Shown here piece after piece: positions 48,101 through 59,854 of a stretch of 64,000 bases of DNA. The position numbers and the translations under genes were made by a program. The DNA comes from Amblyomma americanum (Eukaryota; Arthropoda; Arachnida; Ixodida; Ixodidae), in contig NC_135502.1 of NCBI RefSeq assembly GCF_052857255.1, positions 157,702,099 through 157,766,098 of the forward strand, in the 5' to 3' direction. Under the pieces are notes generated by a model, which had not been told where the DNA came from, made no database searches, and saw nothing but the letters and a program-made list of their open reading frames with translations. Each line of letters starts with the position of its first letter. Position 1 is the stretch's first letter.

Positions 48101-51100
48101 GGGATCCTGTTGAAGAAACTTCATATTGGAGAGACTCTTTGCTGGAGAACCTCCATGTTGGATAAATTCCACGATGGAGAAGCTCCGTGTTAGAGACTTC
48201 ATGTTGCAGAATCTCTTTGTTGGTGAAACTCCTTGCTTGAGAAATTCCATGTTGGGGAACTTTATGTTGCAGAAGCTCCTGTTGTAAAAAGTGCCTGTTG
48301 AGGAAATCCATGCTGGAGAAGCCCCAGGTTGGAGAAAATTCCTGTTGGAGAAACTTCATGCAGGAGAAAATCTATGTTTGAGACACTTCATGTTTGAGAA
48401 ACTTCCTGTTGAATAACTGCTTGTTGAAAAACTCTATGCAGCAGAAACTCCAGGTTGGAGAAAATCTCTGCTGGAGAAACTCCATGTTCGATAAATTCTG
48501 ATAGAGAAGCTCCCTTTTAGAGACTTCATTTTGCAGAATCTCCCTGTTGGAGAAACTCCCTGCTTGAGAAATTCCATGTTGGTGAAATTCATGTTGCAGA
48601 AGCTCCCTGTTGGAGAAACTCTCTGTTGGAGAAACTTCATGCTAGTGAAAATCTCTGCTTGAGAAACTTCCTGTTGAATAAACTTCTTGTTGGAGAAACT
48701 TCATGTTGGAGATACTCCCTGTTGGAGAAACTCCATTTTGGATAAACCCCACCTTGGAGAAACACCCTTCCAGCGAAAATCCAAGTAGGGGAACTTCGCT
48801 GTTAGAGAAACTTCATGTTGAAAAACTAAATTTTGCAGAAACTCTCTGTTGGAGAAAATTCCTGTTAAGGAACTTCATGCTGGACAAGCTCCTGGTTTGA
48901 GAAACTCCGTTGGAGAAACTCCATGCTATAGAAATTCCCTGTTCGAGACATTTCATGTTTGAGGGACTCCCTGTTGAAGAAACTGCCTGTTGAGAAACTC
49001 CTTGCTGGAGTAACTACAGGTTGGAGAAACTCCCTGTTTGAGAAACTCCACGTTGGAGAAACTCAAGTTGTAGAATCTCCCTGTTGGAGAGAGACCCTGT
49101 TGAAGAAACTCCATATTGGAGAAACTCTTTGCTGGAGAAGCTCCCTGTTAGAGACTTCATGTTGCAGAATCTCCATGTTGGAGAAACTCCCTGCTTGAGA
49201 ATTTCCATGTTGGGGAAACTTCATGTTGCAGAAGCTCCCTGTTTGAGAAACTGCCTGTTGAAGAACTCCATGCTGGAGAAGCGCCAGGTTGGAGAAACTC
49301 CCTGTTGGAGAAACTTCATGCTGGAGAAAATCTCTGAGACACTTCATGTTTGAGAATCTTCCTGTAGAAAAAACTCCCTGTTGGAGAAACTCCATATTGA
49401 AGAAACTCCATTTTGGATAAACTCCACCTCGAAGAAAGACCCTTTTGGCGAAACTCTATGTAAAAGAAGCTCCCTGTTAGAGAAACTTCATCTTGAAGAA
49501 ACTGAATTTCGCAGAAACTCCCTGTTGGAGAAAATTCATGTTGAGGAACTCCATTCTGTAGATGCTCCAGGTTGGAGAAACTCCCTGTTGGAGAAATTTC
49601 CTGCTGGAGAAATTCTCTGTTTGAGACACTTCATGCTTAAGAAAGTCCCTGTTGAGAAACTCCATGCTGGAGAAACTCCCTGTTGGAGAAGCTCCACCTT
49701 GCAGAAAATCAATGTTGTAGAATCTCCCTGTTCGTGAATCTCCCCGTTGGAGAAACTCCCTGTTGAAGGAATTTCATATTGGAGAAACTCTCTGTTGGAA
49801 AAAGTCCATGTTGGATAAACTTCACGTTGGCGAAATTCCCTGTCGGTAGAGCACCCTTTTCGAGAAACTTCCTGTTAGAGAAACAATATGTTAGAGAAAT
49901 TCAATGTAGAAACCCGCTGTTGGAGAAACTCCTTATTGGAGAAACTCCATGTTGGATAAACACCACGTAGGAGAAACTGTTTTTTGCAGAAACTTCATGC
50001 TGGAGAAGCTTCCTGTTAGAGAAACTCTACGTTGTAGAAACTTCATTGTCAGAAGCTCCCTGTTTTAGAAACTCCCTGTTGAGGAACTCCTAGCTGGAGA
50101 AGATCCAAGTTGTAGAAACTCCCTTTTGCGGAAACTTTATGGTGGCGAAATTCTCTGTTTGAGACTTTTCATGTTAAAGAAACAACCTGTTGAAGAAACT
50201 CCCTGTTGAGATATTCCATGAAGGAGTAATTCCAGGGTGGAGTATCTCCCTGTTCGAAAAAGTTCTTATTGAAGAATCTCTATGTGGGATAAACTGCACC
50301 TTAGAGAAGCTCCCTTTTGGCGAAACTCTATGTCGGAGAAGCTCACTGTTAGAGAAACTCCATGTTGAAGAAACTCCATTTTGCAGAAGCTCCCTGTTGG
50401 AGAAAAACCCTATTGAGGAACTCCATTCTTAAGAATCTCTAGGTTGCAGAAACTCTCTGTTGGACAAGCTCGTTGATTCAGAAACTCAATGGTAGATTAA
50501 TTCTCTGCTCGAGACACTTCATGTTTTTGAAGCTCCCTGTTGAAGGAACTGTCTGTTGAAAAACTCAATGCTAGAGAAAATCCAGGTTCGAGAAACTCCC
50601 TGTTGGACAAACTCCATGTTGGTGAAACTTCCTTTTGAAGAAACACCATGTTGGAGAAATTCCATGCTGTAGAATCTCCTGTTGGCGACTCTTCCTGTTG
50701 GATAGACTCTCTGTCGGAGAAACTTCATATTGGAGACACTCTCTGTTGGAGAAACTTCATGTTGGATAAACTCTACATTGGAGAAGCTCCCTGATAGAGA
50801 AACTGTATGTCGCAGAATCTCCCTGTTGGAAAAAATTGCTTTCGAAGAAACCCTCTGTTGGAAAAAATCTATTTTGAAGAAAATTCCTGTTGGAGAAACT
50901 CGATGTTGGAGAAAATTCTTGGTGCAGACTCTTCTTGTTGGTGAAATTCCAGGTTTAAGGAACTCCATGTTGGACAAACACACCTTTCGAGAAACTTCCA
51001 ATTAGAGAAAATTTATTTTGGAGAAACTCTCTGTTGGAGAAATTCGCTCTTAGAGGAACTTCATATTAGAGAAACTTCGTATTCGACAAACTGCATGTTG

Positions 51101-54100
51101 GATAAGCACCACGTTAGTGAAACTCGGTTTTGGAGAAACTTTATGCGGGAGAATCTCGCTGAAAGAAAAACTAATTTGGAGAAGCTCCATGTTGCAGAAG
51201 CTCTCTGCTGGAGAAGTTTCCTGTTGAGGAACTCTATGCTGGCGAATATCCAGGTAGGAGAAGCTCTCTGTTAGAGGAACTGCGTGTTGGAGAAACTCCA
51301 AATGGAGGAACTCCCTGTTAGATGAACTTTATGTTGGAGCACAACATTGAAGGAGAAACTGCATGTCGGAGAAATTCCCTGTTCGATACACTTCATGTTT
51401 TAGAAACTCCCTTTTGAAGAAAATTCCTGTTGAGAAACTCAATGCTGGAGAAACTCTCTATTCGAGAAACTCCAGGTTGAATAAACACAACGTTGGCGAA
51501 ACTCTCCTTTGGAGAAACTTCATGTGGGAGAATCTCTCTGTTACAAAAATTCCAATTTGGAGAAGCTCCATGTTGCTGAAGCGCCCGGTTGGAGAAACGT
51601 CATGCTGTAGATATTCCCTGTTTGAGACACTTCATATTTGAGAAACTTTTTATTGAAGAAACTTCCTGTTGAGAAACACCATGCTGGAGAAACTCCAGGT
51701 TGGAGAAACTCCCTGTCGGGGAAACTCCACTTTGGAGAAACTCTCTGTTGCAGAAACTTCATGTTCGATAAACTCCACGTTGTAGAAACTCCTTGTTGGT
51801 GAAGCTCCCTGTTAGAGAAACTCCATGTTGCAGAAACTTCATTTTGCTGAAACACCTTGTTGGAGAAAATCCCTGTTGAGGAACTCTATGCTGGAGAGGC
51901 TTAAGGTTGGAGAAACTCCTTGTTGTAGAAACACTCTGCTGGAGAAACTCAATGCTTGAGAAATTCTCTGTTCGAGCCACTTCATGTTTGAGAAACTCCC
52001 TGTTGAAGAAACTGCCTGTTGAGAAACTCGGTGCTGGAGTAACTCTAGGTTTCAGAAACTCCCAGTTCGAGAAACACCATGTTGGAGAAACTTCATGCTT
52101 GGAGAAGTCTCCTGTTAGAGAAACTTGATGTTGGAGAATCTCCATGTTGCAGGAGATCGCTGTTTGAGGAACTCCATGTTGGAGAAGCTCTGCTTGAGAA
52201 ATTCTGTTTGAGAAACTTCATGTCCGAGAATCTCCCTGTTGGAGATACTCTTTTTGAAGAAACTCTCTGTTGAATAAAAGCTGTGTGGAGAAAATTCCTG
52301 TTGGAGGAACTCCATGTTGGAGAAAATTTTTGGTGCAGAACTTCCTGTTGGTGCAGAAACTTCCTGCCTGTTGGAGAAAATTCCTGTTGAGAAACTTCAT
52401 GTTGGAGAGACTCCAGGTTGGAGACTTTGTTGGCGAAATTCTGTTGCAGATGTTCACTGTGGAGATTCTTCGTGTTGAAGACTATGTCGGAGAAACTTCC
52501 TGTTGGCGAAAAGTCATGTTAGAGAGACTGTCTGTTGGACAAACACCCTTTTAGAGAAAATTCCTCTTAGAAAAACTCCAATTTAGAGAAGCTCCACGTT
52601 GCAGAAGCTACCGGTTGAGGAAACTTCATGCTGGAGATTTTTCTTGTTTGAGAAGCTTCATATTTGAGAAACTTTCTATTGAAGAAAATTCCTGTTGGAG
52701 AAACTCCATTTTGGAGAAACTCTCTGTTTGAGGAACTCCATGTTCGATAAACTCCACGTTGGAGAAACTCGATGTTGGAGAAGCTCCCTGTTAGTGAAAC
52801 TCCATGTAGGGGAAACTATTTTGCAGAATCACCCTGTTGGAGAAAATCCCTGTTGAGGAACTCCATGCTGGAGAGGCTTCATGTTTGAGAAACTCCTTAT
52901 TGAAGAAACTGCCTGTTGAGAAACTCCGGGCTTGAGTAACTCTAGGTTGGAGAAACTCCCTGTTCGAGAAACTATGGTGGAGAAATTCATGTTGTAGAAT
53001 CTCTCTGTTGGCGAATCTCTCTGTTGGAGAAACTCCCGGTTGGAGAAACTCCATATTGAAGAAACTCTGTTGGAGAAACTCTATGTTGGATAAATTCCAC
53101 GTTGGAGAAGCTCGCTGTTTGAGAAACTCCATGTTGAAAAATCTCCCTTTTGGGGAACTCTGCTTGAGAAATGCAATGTTGAAGAAACTTCATGTCGCAG
53201 AATCTCCCTGTTGGAGAAACTTGCTTTCAAAGAAACTCTCTGTTGGAAAAACTCTATGTTACAGAAGATTCCTGTTGGAAGAGCTCGATGTTGAAGAAAA
53301 TTCGTGGCGCAGAAACTTCCTGTTGGTGAACTCTATGTTGAAGAGACTCCATGTTGGTAAGACTCTCTGTTGGAGAAAATCCCTGTTGAGAAACAGTATA
53401 TTGGAGAAACTCCAGGTTGGAGACTTTGCCGGAGAAACTCTTTGTTGGAGATTTTCGCTGCGGAGAATCTCCATGATGAAGTAACTCCAGGTTGGAGACT
53501 ATCTTGGTGAACCTTCCTTTTGGGGAAAATGTAACTTGGAGAAAATCTCTGTTGAACAAACACCCTTTACGAGAAACTTCCGCTTAGAGAAACTCTATGT
53601 TGGGGAAACTCTCTGTTGGAGAAATTCGCTGCTGGAGAAACTCCATATTGGAGAAACTTCCAATTAGAGAAACTTCATGTTGTATAAACACCACGTCAGA
53701 GAAACTTTATGCGGGAGAATCTCGCTGTTAGAAAAACTCCAAGTTGGAGAAACTCCATGTTGCAGAATCTCCCTGTAGGAGAAACTCCCTGTTGAGGAAC
53801 TCTATGCTGACGAATCTCCAGGTTGGAGAAACTCTGTTGCAGGAGCTCCCTGTTTAGAAACTCCTGTTGGAGAAACACCCTGTTGTAGGAACTCCATGCT
53901 GGAGCAAATCGTTGTAGGAACTCCTTGCGGGAGAAATTCTCTGTTCGACACACTTCTTGTTTGATAAACTCTCTTTTTGAAGGAACTTCCTGTTGAGAAA
54001 CTCTATGCTGGAGAAACTCCAGTTTGGGGAACTCCCTGTTGGAGAAATTCGCTGTTGGAAAACTCCGTGTTAAAGCCACTTCATGTTGGAGAAACATGAG

Positions 54101-55230
54101 AAACTGTCTGGTGAAGAAACTCCCTGTTGAATAAACCTAATGTTGGAGAACTCCCTGTTGAACAAACACCCTTTTCTGGAAACTTCCTGTTAGAGAACAT
54201 TCATGTTGGAGAAAATTCCTGTTGGAGAAACTCGCTGTTGGAAGAACTCCTTTTTGGAGAAACTTCCTATCAGAGAATCTTGATGTTGGAGAAACTCACT
54301 TTTGCAGAAACTTTATGCGGGAGAATCTCGCTGTTAGAAAAACTTAAAGTTGGAGAAAGTCCATGTTGCAGAAGCTCCCTGTAGGAGAAACTCCCTGTTG
54401 AGGAACTCCATGCTGACGAATCTCCAGGTTGGAGAAACTGTTGGAGGAGCTCCCTGTTGGAGAAACTATCTGTTGGAAGAACTCCATGCTGTAGCACATC
54501 CTTGCAAGAGAAACTGCATGCCGGAGAAATTCCCTGTTCGATACACTTCATGTTTTAGAAACTCCCTTTTGAAGAAAATTCCTGTTGAGAAACTCAATGC
54601 TGGAGAATCTCCAGGTTGGAGAAACTCCCTTTTGGAGAAACTCCATGTTGGAGAAACTTCCTGTTGGAGAAACTTGATGTTGGAGAAACTTCGTGTTGGA
54701 GATTCTCTCCGTTGGAGAAACTTGCAGAAATTCTGTTGGAGAAACCCCATGTTTTAGAAACTCCAGAATGGAAAACTTCACGTTGAAGAAACACCCTGTT
54801 GAAAAAAATCTCTATTTAAGAATTCCATGCTGTAGAAGCTCCAGGTTGGAGAAACTCTCTGTTGGAGAAACTCTATATTGAAGAAACTCTTGGTTTGATA
54901 AACACCACGTTGGAGAAACTCCTTTTTGGAGAAACTTCATGCTTGGAGAAGCCCCCTTTTAGAGAAACTCCATGTTGGAGAAACTCCATGTTGCAGGAGA
55001 TCGCTGTTTGAGAAACTCCTTGTTGAGGAACTTCATGCTGGAGAAACTCCATGTTGAAGAAACTGTATGCTTGAGAAATTTCATGTTTGAGAAACTCCAT
55101 GTCCCAGAATCTCCCTGTTGGAGAAACTCTTTCTGAAGAAACTCTCTGTTGGATGAACTAAATGTTGGAGAAAATTCCTGTTGGAGGAACTCCATGTTGG
55201 AGAAAAGTTCTGGCGCAGAATCTTCCTGTT
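30134..55230 (+). repeat. Minisatellite array 2, same 16-bp unit
   Basis: About 25 kb of the same unit in the same orientation as array 1, interrupted only by a 168-bp insert at 42168-42335. Higher-order structure is clear: the variant TGGAGCAAAT occurs at 30154, 35871, 39817, 46513 and 53900 (and at 23791 and 26750 in array 1) inside a longer shared block. Blocks near 31500, 36950, 40930 and 47570 (and 24960 in array 1) share a long variant string. Blocks around 32.2-34.5 kb and 42.0-44.3 kb are paralogous at an offset of 9,605 bp. The array stops at the same phase as array 1. Confidence 0.97.
42154..42349 (+). mobile_element. 168-bp insert with 14-bp target-site duplication in array 2
   Basis: CCCTGTTAGGGAAA at 42154-42167 is repeated exactly at 42336-42349, flanking a 168-bp insert unrelated to the minisatellite. 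The insert begins and nearly ends with inverted sequences: AAAATAGAGCAGCACGTAAC at 42164-42183 against GTTACGCTCTGCTCTATTTT (reverse complement differs at two positions), followed by a further 33 bp. The paralogous block at 32549-32562 has one uninterrupted CCCTGTTAGGGAAA, the empty site. It is a non-autonomous retroposon-like or foldback element; the variable-length duplication favours a retroposon mechanism. Confidence 0.85.
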
Positions 55231-55426
55231 CCCCAGTAGTACTAATGGGGCTCTGAACTGCGGGACCTTGTGGGCCCGGCACGGGCTGCCCATAGGGGCC
55301 CCACGTGGGATGTGAGCGGGATTTGCATCTGCGCAATGGGGGGACCCTCAAGGGCTGCCCAGTGGGCTTACTGCATAGCCCCACAAGGCTCCGCACTGGA
55401 TCCCCTTGGGCCTTCGTGGGCTGACC

Positions 55427-55576
55427 GTGCCGGGCCTCCGTAGGCTGGCCCGTGCCGGCCCTGCGTGGGCTGGCCCCTGCCGGGCCTGCGTGGGCTGGCC
55501 CGTGGCGGGCCTGCGTGAGCTAGCCCGTGCCTGGCCTGCGTGAGCTAGCCCGTGCCGGGCCTCCGTGGGCTAGCCC
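55427..55576 (+). repeat. 25-bp GC-rich tandem repeat, six units
   Basis: Units start at 55427, 55452, 55477, 55502, 55527 and 55552. One unit fewer than the copy at 28278-28452. Confidence 0.95.
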
Positions 55577-56338
55577 GTCTTGGGACCGTGGTGTAGCCCT
55601 TCTGATCCCAGTGGGCTTCCTAGGCGATAACTTGCGGAAAGTCGACTAAGGTAGCCCATACAGAACCAATAGCTGTATGCCTTTGGGCCCACCGACCCAA
55701 TTAGACTTAAGGCCCACCTTGCCAACCCAGAGAGGCTTTATTCACTTCATCAGTATTTTTTGTGTACATGTTACTACTGAAATTACAATGCAAATAAAAA
55801 TGCTTCTTATTTATTTATTTGTTTTGCAAGACATTTTGGGCAATCTTGCATACAAAGCCCCAATTACTGGGGGGAAGTGCCCGCCCCTTCATCCGAACTT
55901 TCCGACCGCCATCCCAGTCTCTCGCCCCCAGCACGAACGCAGCCACTCTGTTGTTGCCTTCCATGGTGGCTGTGTGGATTCTGTGCTGCATAGCAGATGT
56001 AAAAGTGAACGAATAAACACACATCAAATTGATATTCAGTAAGGTGGATAAAAATCACTTTCCAAAGTTTTACGGTCACATCTTTCAGGAAATGCTTCAT
56101 GGCCGTATGCAGTGCTACAATGTGCAATACTTGAAATATCAGCAAATTTCGTATGCTGTTAATATCCGTAACCATAATAAATTTAAACAACCAAAATAAG
56201 AATAACAGAAAGGTGCATGAGCCATTAAAAAAATATAGACACCTAAATTTATTGCGTGTTTTATAAAAAACATGGATTACCAGGTAGTACTTGCCTACAA
56301 CCCCGCTAAATAATTTATAATTGAATTTGTTCTCTCAT

Positions 56339-56593
56339 GCTGTTTTGGTTTCATCGACCGAACGCCGACTGTCGTCAAGTTGATGTTTTGGACACCAGAT
56401 GCAACTTGAAAAACTTATACAATCGCTGATACGTACCTTTAATTGACTACGACATTTATTCCAGCCTCTTCCAAGACCTGGAATGACAAAAAAAGACCTG
56501 TTAGCAATAATATAACCGATTTTTTATGCGTCATGTGAATTAAACGCTAACTTCACGCCACAGTCATCGTTCGACTGATGAAACCGAAACAGC
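56339..56593. repeat. MITE-like inverted-repeat element, second copy
   Basis: Same inverted arms and length as 29216-29470; carried here by the segmental duplication rather than by separate transposition. Confidence 0.5.
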
Positions 56594-56631
56594 GTCAAGA
56601 AGAAATTAAATTGCATAAAAACTGCACACTG

Positions 56632-58350
56632 CGCTAGTTGGTATTGATGCATAGTGGTGGTTCAAAAGCGCAAACACACACGGACCATGTATGAGACGAG
56701 ACACACAAACCAGCGCTGAAGTTACTACAGATTTTTTATTAGGAAGAAGCACGTCATATATACACACACGAAAAAACAACGCACATGCGCAGTGTCAACA
56801 AGACTCCTAGTGCTAGTAGAAGGAAAAAACTGCTTTAAAACACGTGAATATCCGCAGAACCACTACACACTAAGTAGCATATTGATTTCTCGAAGCCGTA
56901 ATGTAACAGATGGCATACTCACGCACCGATTACTTTTTCTGATAACATGAAACGCCTCAGCCACTTCTCTAGTGCGCCGGTCAGAATGAGCGAACAAGAC
57001 ATCAGTATCGTAAAAAAATGGCGTACATTTGCACGTGAAACAATGCTTAGCTAGGTTAGTTTCTTTCCTAAAGAATTAGCGAGCTTCATTAGCCGCACGT
57101 TAACGCAGCGGCCAAGTTTGACCTATGCAGGTAAGGCCACAGGACTGAGGGATTTGATACACTACGCCAGTCTTACAGGGAACATAACTATTTTCATGAT
57201 TTATGTTGCAAGCATTTCTTCTGCGCCCTTCATGCTTTCTTTGAACTGCCGCTCCCACTCTCTAGCTTGTTAGGTGCAGTGAACAGAACCTTTAACCCAT
57301 GCTTGCTTCCCACTCTTTTTAATCCGGTGCGAAAGCGTTTGGACATATTGCGTAACCCACTACCTTTCTTCTCCCTTCTTCCGAACCCTTTTCCAGCCCC
57401 GATGTACTTGCAGACGATTTCAGCTCATGGAGGACTTGTCTGCACTCGAAACGAGAACTGAGTCCCAGAAACCAGCTTCCCTACATCTTTCTATTTGGGC
57501 TAAGAGACTGGGCATTATTTTATAAGATTTCTTTACTGCCATGCTTAAGCATCCCGTAAACATGCCACTTTTTGCAAGCTTTGAAAGAAAAGACCTGTAA
57601 TTCAAAATGGACTTTTCACTTCTTGGGGAATACTGCCAACAGACATGGTAAGATTCTTTCTTGAGGGACTTTATGTGTGAACCTTAGCCCCGACCAATTA
57701 TGTGCAAAACTATGAACATTTGACACAAATTCGGGATTCACGGACCAAGGCAGCACCAGGTAATCATGCACATAACAGAAAATGCATATGCAATAACCGG
57801 CTAGATCAGTCTCAACTGTCATATCAACCTTGCTTAGATAAATGTCTCTGAGAATGGGAGCTACTTTAGCACCTATGAACAAACTCGATTTTTGCATATA
57901 AAGATGAACAACCCACTCAACAAACGTGTTACTCAGGTAGTAAGATAACAGTTAAAGAAAGGATCCTGTTGCGATCCCACACTCATTTTGGAACACGCAA
58001 TCATCGCTCATCCGTAATAATTTGCTGAACATACTGGATTAGTTCAAAGTGTGGAAGAGAATAAAACAAATCAACATCTACGCTAAAACCATCACATAGT
58101 GCCCGGCTCTCATTTCGGAGGAAATCCGCTACTGCCTCAGAATTAGGTACGAGAAACGGATCCTTTACGCGAAGTGACGACAAATGTTTGCGAAGATAGG
58201 TAGACACAAACAACTGCCAAGAATTGTGCTCAGATACGCTTGCCCGGAAAGGAACTTTAGGCTTGTGCATCTTAGCACTAAAGAAAAATTCCAGCACCGA
58301 TTGTACAGCTTCCTTCACTTTTTTGCTATACCTTCATACTTTAAACTTCG
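56632..58350 (-). mobile_element. PLE copy 2: Penelope-like element, minus strand, 5'-truncated
   Basis: In minus-strand order it contains RT (58318 to about 57616), a linker (57605-57420), the GIY-YIG region (about 57200-56900) and the 3' UTR ending near 56632. It mirrors PLE 1 (58378-60065) head to head across a spacer of about 70 bp. It carries several frameshifts and a damaged RT motif. Its 3' portion from 57255 down is part of the segmental duplication. Confidence 0.85.
57616..58318 (-). pseudogene. PLE copy 2: Penelope-type reverse transcriptase, inactivated
   Basis: Motifs include SAKMHKPKVPFRASVSE, the Penelope-specific entry to the RT fingers, LRVKDPFLVPNSE, GFSVDVDLFYSLPH (first palm Asp, with one residue missing from the usual DVxDLFYS), FIGAKVAPILRDIYL and FCYVHDYLVL. 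The catalytic YVDD therefore reads YVHD (57773-57784), an Asp to His change. A frameshift separates the N-terminal (58001-58318) and palm (57616-57897) segments. The 57420-57605 frame (LNYRSF-like, then VKKSY, AQIERCREAGF) is the following linker. Non-functional. Confidence 0.85.
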
Positions 58351-58377
58351 GAAGTAAAGTCATCGCCTTTTCTGAAG

Positions 58378-59430
58378 ATCGGTGCTAGAAATTTCCTTTA
58401 GTGTTAAGATGCACAAGCCTAACGTTCCTTTCCGCGCAATCGTCTCTGAGCACATTTCTTGGCAGTTGGTTGTGGCTACCTATCTTTGCAAACATTTGTC
58501 GTCACTTCGCGTAAAGGATCCGTTTCTCGTACCTAATCCTGAGGCAGTAGGTGATTTCAACCGAAATGAGAGCCTGGCAACATGTGATGGTTTAAGCATA
58601 GATGTGGTTGATTTGTTTTATTCTGTTCCACACTTTGAACTAATCCAGTATGTTCAGCAATGTATTACGGAGGACAAAAATGAATGCGTGCTCCAAAATG
58701 AGTGTTGAATCACAACAGGTTCTTTTCTGGAACTCTTATCTTACTACCTGAGTAACACGCTTGTTGAGTGGGATGGTCGACCTTATATGCAAAAATCGGG
58801 TGTGTGCATAGGTGCCAAGGTAGATCCCATTCTCAGTAACATTTATCTAAGCGTGGTTGATATGAAATCTGAGACTGATCTAGCCGGTTATTGCATACGC
58901 ATTTTCTGTTATGTGGACGATTACCTGGTGCTGGCTAGGTAGGTGAATCCCGAATTTGTGTCAAATGTTCTTGATTTTTTTTGCACGTATTGGGTCTGGG
59001 CTGAAGTTCACACATGAAGATCCTCAAGAAAATATCGCAATTCCTTGATTTAAAATTCTCTTTCAATCCCAACCATGTCTGTTGGCAGTATTCCCCTAAA
59101 AGTGAAAAGCCTATTTTGAATTACAGGCCCTTACATTCAAAGCTTGTAAAAAGTGGCACCGTTACGGGATGCTTAGGCATGGCAGTAAAGAAATCTTATC
59201 AGAAAATGATGCCCAGTCACTTAGCCCAAATAGACAGACGTAGGGAAGCTGGTTTCCGGGACTCAGTTCTCATTTCGAGTGCAGACAATGTCCTCCAAGT
59301 GCTGAAATCGTCTGCAAGTACCTCGGAGCTGGAAAAGGGTTCGGAAGAAGGGAGAAGAAAGGTAGTGGTTGTGCCATATGTCCACACGCTGTCGCACCGG
59401 AATAAAGAGTGGGGAGCAAGCATAGGGTAA
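58378..59430 (+). pseudogene. PLE copy 1: Penelope-type reverse transcriptase
   Basis: Motifs are KMHKPNVPFRAIVSE, LRVKDPFLVPNPE, LSIDVVDLFYSVPH, TTGSFLELLSYYLSNTL, KSGVCIGAKV, LSNIYL and FCYVDDYLVL, with the catalytic YVDD intact at 58910-58921. The frame is broken by an in-frame TGA at 58706-58708 and an in-frame TAG just after YVDDYLVLAR, and then shifts into the 59014-59430 frame (LDLKFSFNPNHVCWQY, GCLGMAVKKSY, AQIDRRREAGFRDSVLISSA). The stops are base substitutions in a frame otherwise well kept, so this copy is less decayed than copy 2. Confidence 0.85.
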
Positions 59431-59540
59431 AGGTTCTGTACCCTGCACCTAACAAGCTAGAAAGAGTGGGGGCGGCAGTTCAAAGAAAGCATGAAGGGCG
59501 CAGAAGAAATGCTTGAAACATAAATCATGAAAATATGTTC

Positions 59541-59854
59541 CCTGTAAGACTAGCGTAGTGTATCAAATCTCTGTCCTGTGGCCTTACCTAGATAGGCCAG
59601 ATTGGCCACTGCGTTAACGTGCGGCTAATGGAGCACGCTAATTCTTTAAGAAAGAAACTAACCTAGCTAAGCATTGTTTCACGTGCAAATGTACGCCATT
59701 TTTTGACGATACTGATGTCTTGTTCGCTCATTCTGACCAGCGCTCTAGAGAAGTAGCCGAGGCGTTTCATATTATCAGAAAAAGTAATCGGTGCATGAGT
59801 ACACCATCTGTTACATTATCGCTTCAAGAAATCAATATGCTACATAGTGGGTAG
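59541..59854 (+). pseudogene. PLE copy 1: GIY-YIG endonuclease region, with stop codon
   Basis: After CKTSVVYQI the frame shifts and reads CGLT-stop-IGQIGHCVNVRLMEHANSL, then AKHCFTCKCTPFFDDTDVLFAHSD and ends HSG-stop at 59852-59854. The Tyr/Val of the GIY-YIG second strand (YVGQ in copy 3) is hit by a TAG here. The downstream Cys-rich segment fits the C-terminal zinc-finger-like motif of PLE endonucleases. In Penelope-like elements this domain cuts the target DNA. Confidence 0.75.

Larger units (their letters stand above)
55231..56631. other. GC-rich block and unassigned DNA (second copy)
   Basis: Near-identical to 28083-29509. It starts with CCCCAGTAGTAC at 55231 and holds the GC-rich words, the 25-bp repeat at 55427-55576 and the MITE-like element at 56339-56593. 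The open frames at 55677-56190 differ between the two copies because of indels, which argues against coding function. Confidence 0.6.
53873..57255. repeat. Segmental duplication, copy 2
   Basis: This is the counterpart of 26716-30133. It holds the end of array 2, the margin motif, the GC-rich 25-bp repeat (six units), the MITE-like element and the 3' part of PLE 2. Here the PLE continues past the duplicated part to about 58350, so this copy is probably the parental arrangement. Confidence 0.9.

Noticed and set aside
15755..55230. More than 150 open frames of 60-260 codons inside the minisatellite as genes
   Set aside because: They arise from a stop-free 16-bp consensus, overlap on both strands, share a 16-residue period and end at random unit mutations. 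None has a non-repeat domain or conserved ends.
15755..55230. CRISPR array
   Set aside because: There are no alternating constant repeats and unique spacers; the units are contiguous 16-mers with mutations, in an apparently eukaryotic context.
15755..55230. NF-kappaB, heat-shock or interferon-type binding-site array (GGAGAAACTCC)
   Set aside because: The unit is one base longer than a kappa-B site and lacks inverted GAA blocks; any likeness comes from the GGAG/CTCC dyad.
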